Origin: Rhodocyclales bacterium
Lineage (GTDB): Bacteria; Pseudomonadota; Gammaproteobacteria; Burkholderiales; Rhodocyclaceae
Length of the DNA: 11,118 bases
Reading direction: 5' to 3'
NCBI GenBank assembly: GCA_021413665.1
Contig: JAIOPW010000180.1
Coordinates: forward strand, 1 to 11,118
The notes beneath the pieces were generated by a model, which did no database searches, was not told the DNA's origin, and worked only from the letters and a program-made list of their open reading frames with translations. This document shows positions 7,679 through 11,118 of the stretch, in pieces. The position numbers and the translations under genes were made by a program. Numbering within the stretch: the first letter of the stretch is position 1; the number at the start of each line of letters is the position of its first letter.

Positions 7679-8065
7679 ATGCGACATTACGAAGTTGTAT
7701 TTATCGTCCACCCGGACCAGTCGGAGCAGGTTCCGGCGATGATCGAGCGTTACAAGACGCTCGTCACCGCCCGCAACGGCGCCATCCACCGCCTCGAAGA
7801 CTGGGGACGCCGCCAGATGGCCTATCCGATCCAGAAGGTGCACAAGGCCCACTTCGTGCTGATGAATATCGAGTGCGTCGGTGAGACCCTGGAAGAACTC
7901 GAGCACGCTTTCAAGTTCAACGATGCCGTACTGCGCCACCTGACGGTGAAGACGCGCAAGGCGGTAGTGACGCCCTCGCCGATGATGAAGGAAGAGAAGT
8001 CGCGTTCGCTGACCCAAGGTGAAGCCAGGGTGGAGGCTCCGGCTGCTGCCGTTGCCGCCGCCTGA
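7679..8065 (+). CDS. rpsF: 30S ribosomal protein S6
   Basis: Small-subunit protein S6, which binds 16S rRNA of the platform together with S18. The 128-residue protein begins MRHYEVVFIVHPDQSEQVPAM and contains the conserved EDWGRRQMAYPIQKVHKAHFVLMN (about 40-63), where S6 contacts S18 and RNA. The tail from about residue 100 is charged and then Ala-rich, as is common in proteobacteria. ATG 7679 is set by a strong AAGGAG five bases upstream; an in-frame TTG at 7583 lies within the promoter and is not used. It is the first gene of the operon, followed directly by priB. Confidence 0.97.
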   Translation: MRHYEVVFIVHPDQSEQVPAMIERYKTLVTARNGAIHRLEDWGRRQMAYPIQKVHKAHFVLMNIECVGETLEELEHAFKFNDAVLRHLTVKTRKAVVTPSPMMKEEKSRSLTQGEARVEAPAAAVAAA

Positions 8066-8069
8066 GGAT
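8064..8069 (+). promoter_or_regulatory. Ribosome binding site of priB, overlapping the rpsF stop
   Basis: GAGGAT overlaps the rpsF TGA (8063-8065), suggesting translational coupling. An ideal 8-base spacing from its GAGG would place initiation at 8076, which is AGC. The nearest initiator-like codons are CTG 8082 (14 bases) and TTG 8091 (23 bases). Confidence 0.4.
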
Positions 8070-8081
8070 AAGCCGAGCAAC

Positions 8082-8393
8082 CTGACGCAGTTGTCGGGGC
8101 GCTTGCTTGAGCGTGGCGCTTTGCGCCGCACCCCCGCCGGAATACCGGTTCTCGAATTTCTCCTCGCGCATGTCTCGACCCAGGTCGAAGCCGACGTCGA
8201 GCGCAAAGTGGAATGCGAGATGGTCTGTGTGGCAATGGGCCGGCCGGCACAAGTGCTGCTTGCAGCCAAGCCGGGAGACGGGATCAGGGTGGCGGGCTTT
8301 TTGGCCGCCAGGAGCCTCAAGCGACGCAGCCCGATACTGCATGTGAATACAGTCGAATTCGTGGAAGGAACACAAAATGGCATTCAAGCCTAA
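8082..8393 (+). CDS. priB: Primosomal replication protein N (PriB), start codon uncertain
   Basis: Single-strand DNA-binding OB-fold protein of the replication-restart primosome, working with PriA to reload DnaB at stalled forks. The sequence QLSGRLLERGALRRTPAGIPVLEF, then GFLAARS and ILHVNTVEF, is typical of betaproteobacterial PriB. Its place between rpsF and rpsR is diagnostic. The start is a problem: homologues begin a few residues before LSG, but the aligned codons here are not ATG, GTG or TTG. In-frame options are CTG 8082 (103 residues, near the 104 of E. coli PriB), TTG 8091 (cuts into the first strand), TTG 8052, and GTG 8019 (adds 21 residues and overlaps rpsF by 47 bp). CTG 8082 is chosen on length and fold, with low certainty. 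The 3' end overlaps rpsR by 17 bp, implying coupled translation. Confidence 0.88.
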   Translation: MTQLSGRLLERGALRRTPAGIPVLEFLLAHVSTQVEADVERKVECEMVCVAMGRPAQVLLAAKPGDGIRVAGFLAARSLKRRSPILHVNTVEFVEGTQNGIQA

Positions 8394-8655
8394 GAGCAAG
8401 ACCGGTGTAAAGCGCAAGGACGACAAGGGCCGCAGCCTGTTCAAGCGCCGCAAGTTCTGTCGCTTTACCGCCGAAAAGATCGAAGAGATCGATTACAAGG
8501 ACGTCGAGATCCTCAAGGATTTCATCGCCGAAAACGCCAAGATCATGCCGGCGCGCATCACCGGCACCAAGACCGGCTATCAGCGGCAGTTGTCGACCGC
8601 CATCAAGCGCGCGCGTTTCCTGGCGCTGCTGCCCTACACTGACCTGCACCAGTAA
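8377..8655 (+). CDS. rpsR: 30S ribosomal protein S18
   Basis: Small-subunit protein S18, which pairs with S6 on the 30S platform. The 92-residue protein has a basic N-terminal extension (MAFKPKSKTGVKRKDDKGR). The conserved core follows: LFKRRKFCRF (about 21-30), IDYKDVEILKDFI (38-50), ARITGTKTGYQRQLSTAIKRAR (59-80), and LALLPYTD near the end. ATG 8377 follows AAGGAA by six bases, within the last codons of priB, whose TAA is at 8391-8393. It is the third gene of the operon. Confidence 0.97.
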   Translation: MAFKPKSKTGVKRKDDKGRSLFKRRKFCRFTAEKIEEIDYKDVEILKDFIAENAKIMPARITGTKTGYQRQLSTAIKRARFLALLPYTDLHQ

Positions 8656-8669
8656 GCGAGGACAAGACC

Positions 8670-9119
8670 ATGCAAATTATTCTGATGGAAAAGGTGGTCA
8701 ACCTCGGCGGCCTCGGCGACGTGGTCAAGGTCAAGGATGGCTATGCCCGCAACTTCCTGATTCCGCAAGGCAAGGCCAAGCGCGCGACGGATGCCAACCG
8801 CAAGGTATTCGAGGAAAAGCGCGCCGAACTGGAGCGCATCCAGGCCGAGGCGATCGCCGCGGCCCAGGCCCAGGCCGACAAGATCGGCGGCCTGATGCTG
8901 CAAATCACGCGCAAGACCGGCGTCGATGGCCGCCTGTTCGGTTCCGTGTCGACCCACGACATTGCCGAGGCGCTTGCCGTACAGGGTTTCCAGGTGGAGA
9001 AGGCAACGATCCGGCTGCCCGACGGCCCGCTCAAGACCATTGGCGACACAGCGGTCCAGATCGCGCTGCATACCGATGTGGTGGCCACCGTGACGGTATC
9101 GGTGCTAGGCGAACAGTAA
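8670..9119 (+). CDS. rplI: 50S ribosomal protein L9
   Basis: Large-subunit protein L9, two globular domains joined by a long helix, at the base of the L1 stalk. The 149-residue protein has the N-terminal domain signature MQIILMEKVVNLGGLGDVVKVKDGYARNFLIPQGKAKRAT (residues 1-40). A charged connecting helix follows (about 41-75, rich in Glu, Ala and Gln), then the C-terminal rRNA-binding domain including GRLFGSVSTHDIAEAL (about 90-105). GAGGA seven bases upstream sets ATG 8670. It is the last gene of the operon, followed 22 bp after the stop by an intrinsic terminator. Confidence 0.97.
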   Translation: MQIILMEKVVNLGGLGDVVKVKDGYARNFLIPQGKAKRATDANRKVFEEKRAELERIQAEAIAAAQAQADKIGGLMLQITRKTGVDGRLFGSVSTHDIAEALAVQGFQVEKATIRLPDGPLKTIGDTAVQIALHTDVVATVTVSVLGEQ

Positions 9120-9125
9120 GCCGCA

Positions 9126-9137
9126 TTACCGCGGTAA
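9126..9137. repeat. 12-bp palindrome between rplI and its terminator
   Basis: TTACCGCGGTAA is a perfect palindrome starting 6 bases after the rplI stop and ending 4 bases before the terminator stem. As RNA it could form only a loopless or very tight hairpin, so a DNA-binding or incidental role is as likely. Function unknown. Confidence 0.35.
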
Positions 9138-9141
9138 CAGG

Positions 9142-9180
9142 CGGGCCGCTGACGATTCGTCAGCGGCCCGTTGCATTTTC
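9142..9180 (+). terminator. Rho-independent terminator of the rpsF-rplI operon
   Basis: A perfect 13-bp GC-rich stem (9142-9154 with 9158-9170) closes an ATT triloop. It is followed by TTGCATTTTC, a T-rich though interrupted tail. The position just after rplI and before the dnaB promoter fits the operon end. Confidence 0.9.
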
Positions 9181-9192
9181 GGCCGGGAAATT

Positions 9193-9245
9193 CGATCCAC
9201 CGCATTTACACAGTTTGTCCACAGTATTTCCACAAGTTGTGCACT
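9193..9245 (+). promoter_or_regulatory. Helically phased array of DnaA-box-like 9-mers upstream of dnaB
   Basis: Nine-base sites begin at exact 11-bp steps: 9193 CGATCCACC, 9204 ATTTACACA, 9215 TTGTCCACA, 9226 ATTTCCACA and 9237 TTGTGCACT. All five share T4, C6, A7 and C8, the core of the DnaA box TTWTNCACA. The three central copies match it at 8 of 9 positions, the last at 7 and the first at 6. Sites in one orientation with 2-bp gaps resemble the low-affinity DnaA arrays known from E. coli oriC. The array abuts the predicted -35 of dnaB. DnaA binding is inferred. Confidence 0.6.
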
Positions 9246-9273
9246 TATCACGACCCTGGCCACGGAGTAAACT
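9245..9273 (+). promoter_or_regulatory. Candidate dnaB promoter
   Basis: TTATCA (9245-9250), a 17-bp spacer and TAAACT (9268-9273), each 4/6 matches, predict a start near 9280, 18 bases before ATG 9298. The -35 directly follows, and shares one base with, the last DnaA-like site. Confidence 0.45.
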
Positions 9274-9297
9274 CGGCGCTTCACATCGGAGATAGCG

Positions 9298-10701
9298 ATG
9301 GCCCAAGTCCGTGCCTTTAATCCGCCGCAGCCCGTTGATTCCCAGGTCGCGGCGCTCAAACTGCCCCCGCATTCGATCGAAGCCGAGCAATCGCTGATCG
9401 GCGGTCTGCTGATCGACAACGCGGCGTGGGACCGCATCGGCGACGTGGTGCGCGAAACCGATTTCTATCGCGACGACCACCGCCGGATTTTCCGCCACAT
9501 CGGCAAGCTGATCCAGCAGGGCCGACCGGCGGACGTGGTGACGGTGTATGAATCCATCGAACAGTCGAACGAGGTCGATCAGACCGGCGGCCTCGGCTAT
9601 CTCGGTGAAATCGCCAACGCGACGCCCTCGGCGGCGAACATCCGCCGCTACGCCGAAATCGTCCGCGAGCGTGCGATCCTGCGGCAGTTGGTCACGGTCG
9701 GCGACGAAATCGCCGGCAATGCGCTGAATCCCGCGGGCCGTGATGTCAAAACGCTGCTCGATGATGCCGAGCAGCGCATCTTCCAGATCGCCGAGGCCGG
9801 CAACCGCGGCAGCAACGGCTTCGTCGCCATCCAGCCTTTGCTCGGCGAAGTCGTCGAGCGCATGGAAACGCTGCTGGCGCGCGACAGCCAGTCCGATATC
9901 ACCGGCGTCGCCACCGGCTTCGCCGATCTCGATCGCATGACATCGGGCCTGCAGCCCGGCGACATGATCGTCGTCGCCGGTCGTCCGTCGATGGGCAAGA
10001 CCGCATTCGCGCTCAACATCGCCGAACACGTCGGTGTTGAACTGCGCTTGCCGGTGGCGATTTTCAGCCTGGAAATGTCGGGTCCGCAGCTCGCCACGCG
10101 ATTCCTTTCCTCGGTCGGCCGCATCGATCAGAGCAAGCTGCGCACCGGCCGCCTGACCGATGACGAATGGGACCGCATGACGGTCGCGCTGGGCAAGCTG
10201 CACGAGGCACCGATCCATATCGACGAGACCGGTGCCATCAACTCGACCGACCTGCGCGCCCGCGCGCGGCGCCTGCACCGGCAGTTCGGCAAGCTCGGCC
10301 TGATCGTCATCGACTACCTGCAGTTGATGAGTTCCAACCGCGACGGCGAGAACCGCGCCACCGAGATTTCCGAAATTTCACGTTCCATCAAGGCTCTGGC
10401 CAAGGAGTTGCAGGTGCCGATCATCGCCCTGTCGCAGCTCTCGCGCAAGGTCGAGGAACGCAATGACAAGCGTCCGCTGATGAGCGACCTGCGCGAGTCG
10501 GGCGCCATCGAACAGGATGCCGACATCATCCTGATGATGTACCGCGAGGAATACTACAAGCCCGACACGCAGGACAAGGGCAAGGCCGAAGTGAACATCG
10601 GCAAGCATCGCAATGGCCCGGTGGGCATGGTGCCGCTGACCTTCATCGCCGAATACGCGAAGTTCGAGAACTTCGCTTCAGGTTCGTCGTATAGAAACTG
10701 A
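9298..10701 (+). CDS. dnaB: Replicative DNA helicase DnaB
   Basis: Hexameric RecA-type 5'-3' helicase of the replication fork. The 467-residue protein is full length for the family and contains no intein. The N-terminal domain (about 20-125, LPPHSIEAEQSLIGGLLIDN onward) mediates hexamer and primase contacts. A linker helix follows, then the ATPase domain from about 195. Walker A is GRPSMGKT at 228-235 (K234 contacts ATP phosphate). Walker B LIVIDYLQLM has D339. IALSQLSRKVE and the SDLRESGAIEQDAD segment, including the arginine finger region, are present. GGAGA six bases upstream sets ATG 9298. The C-terminus extends a few residues past the usual FENFA as SGSSYRN. It is a separate unit from the preceding operon, with its own promoter; PriB from that operon acts upstream of it in restart. 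Confidence 0.98.
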   Translation: MAQVRAFNPPQPVDSQVAALKLPPHSIEAEQSLIGGLLIDNAAWDRIGDVVRETDFYRDDHRRIFRHIGKLIQQGRPADVVTVYESIEQSNEVDQTGGLGYLGEIANATPSAANIRRYAEIVRERAILRQLVTVGDEIAGNALNPAGRDVKTLLDDAEQRIFQIAEAGNRGSNGFVAIQPLLGEVVERMETLLARDSQSDITGVATGFADLDRMTSGLQPGDMIVVAGRPSMGKTAFALNIAEHVGVELRLPVAIFSLEMSGPQLATRFLSSVGRIDQSKLRTGRLTDDEWDRMTVALGKLHEAPIHIDETGAINSTDLRARARRLHRQFGKLGLIVIDYLQLMSSNRDGENRATEISEISRSIKALAKELQVPIIALSQLSRKVEERNDKRPLMSDLRESGAIEQDADIILMMYREEYYKPDTQDKGKAEVNIGKHRNGPVGMVPLTFIAEYAKFENFASGSSYRN

Positions 10702-10754
10702 AGCGAATTTCAGTGCAGGCTGAATGCGGCACGCAAGTTAAGGCGCGAAGCGCC
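10702..10754 (+). repeat. Intergenic repeat element, copy B, downstream of dnaB
   Basis: The core TTTCAGTGCAGGCTGAATGC (10708-10727) differs from copy A (5506-5524) by one substitution and one inserted base. GTTAAGGCGCGAAGCG (10737-10752) parallels copy A's GTTAAGCGCAGCG. Both cores begin exactly 6 bases after the stop codon of a plus-strand gene. The end contains a 5-bp stem GGCGC/GCGCC with a GAA loop (10742-10754). Confidence 0.6.
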
Positions 10755-10776
10755 GGCCGGAACCAAAATTTCGGGT

Positions 10777-10799
10777 GTGCCGCAGTTCGTCTGCGGCGC
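10777..10799. repeat. Inverted repeat between dnaB and the phoH-like gene
   Basis: GCCGCAG (10779-10785) and CTGCGGC (10791-10797) form a 7-bp perfect stem around TTCGT, extendable to 9 bp with one G-T pair. It lies between convergent genes and could help end transcription. Neither side has a proper T-run: the minus strand has only TTTT about 8 bases beyond the stem. A Rho-independent call is therefore weak. Confidence 0.4.
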
Positions 10800-10811
10800 C
10801 GCTCGTTGCGT

Positions 10812-11118
10812 TCAGAGCACTTCTGCCGCGTGGTCGGCGAGCCGCGAGCGCTCGCCGCGTTGCAGCGTGACGTGGCCTGAATGGGCCCAGCCCTTGAAGC
10901 GATCCACCACGTAGGTCAGGCCTGAACTGCCTTCGGTCAGGTAGGGCGTGTCGATCTGGGCGATGTTGCCCAGACAGACCACCTTGGTGCCGGGGCCGGC
11001 GCGGGTGATCAGGGTTTTCATCTGCTTCGGCGTCAGGTTCTGCGCCTCGTCGATGATGAGGAACTTGTTCATGAAGGTGCGGCCGCGCATGAAGTTGAGC
11101 GACTTGATCTTGATCCGG
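10812..11118 (-). CDS. PhoH-family ATPase (PIN-PhoH/YlaK-like), C-terminal part; 5' end beyond window
   Basis: The last 101 residues of a PhoH-like P-loop ATPase, open to the window edge with no start seen. Visible features are FMRGRTFMNKFLIIDEAQNLTPKQMKTLITRAG, which carries the Walker B IIDEAQ, then KVVCLGNIAQIDTPYL (sensor region), GSSGLTYVVDRFKGW and ERSRLADHAAEVL at the end. These match the C-terminus of the longer PhoH proteins that carry an N-terminal PIN nuclease-like domain (about 460 residues), rather than the shorter PhoL/YbeZ type. The Walker A and any PIN domain lie outside, so the fusion is inferred. ATG 11090 is internal, since the family sequence continues upstream (RIKIKSLNF). 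The proposed role is RNA-related ATPase or helicase. It is convergent with dnaB. Confidence 0.9.
   Translation of the reverse strand, partial: RIKIKSLNFMRGRTFMNKFLIIDEAQNLTPKQMKTLITRAGPGTKVVCLGNIAQIDTPYLTEGSSGLTYVVDRFKGWAHSGHVTLQRGERSRLADHAAEVL

Noticed and set aside
10657..10676. 9-bp-arm inverted repeat at the end of dnaB
   Set aside because: It encodes the conserved AKFENFA C-terminus, so the symmetry is most simply a by-product of coding; no T-run follows.
9298..10701. Intein or insertion in dnaB
   Set aside because: The protein is 467 residues with uninterrupted Walker A and B and C-terminal motifs; no extra domain is present.

Overview
The window is a GC-rich stretch of a Gram-negative chromosome. 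Protein style and gene order (rpsF-priB-rpsR-rplI followed by dnaB) suggest a betaproteobacterium, probably Rhodocyclales or a neighbouring order. This is inferred from recognised families; no search was run. Almost all of the window is coding, mostly housekeeping genes, with no tRNA, rRNA, CRISPR, phage or insertion sequence. The antisense strands of the GC-rich genes carry long spurious frames, which are omitted.

Left third (1-3758): a 5'-complete but 3'-truncated ETF-ubiquinone oxidoreductase gene (minus strand) diverges from a two-gene plus-strand unit, a hotdog-fold acyl-CoA thioesterase followed after 19 bp by acetoacetyl-CoA synthetase. The 74-bp divergent gap has a perfectly palindromic -10 box that could fire both ways. 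The genes fit acyl-CoA and acetoacetate metabolism: the ETF dehydrogenase passes electrons from acyl-CoA oxidation to the quinone pool, and the synthetase activates acetoacetate.

Middle (3874-7494): two 23S rRNA modification genes, rlmJ (minus) and an rluF-like pseudouridine synthase (plus), diverge from a gap of only 24 bp. After rluF comes an 18-bp direct repeat flanking a small repeat element. Next is a minus-strand gene for an unusually short FliD-like protein, divergent from a 61-residue single-span membrane protein. The gap between these two contains a 16-bp perfect palindrome placed on the -35 of the FliD-like gene. A minus-strand HDOD-domain gene then overlaps the end of the small membrane gene tail to tail.

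Right part (7583-11118): the ribosomal/primosomal operon rpsF-priB-rpsR-rplI has a good promoter and a strong intrinsic terminator. It is followed by dnaB, whose promoter is preceded by an 11-bp-periodic array of DnaA-box-like 9-mers. Downstream of dnaB lies a second, diverged copy of the element seen after rluF, then the 3' end of a PhoH-family ATPase gene (minus) cut by the window edge.

The observations most worth a second look are the phased DnaA-like array before dnaB, the dispersed element behind rluF and dnaB, the missing canonical start codon of priB, and the miniature FliD-like protein with its operator-like palindrome. I see no complete undescribed multi-gene system here.
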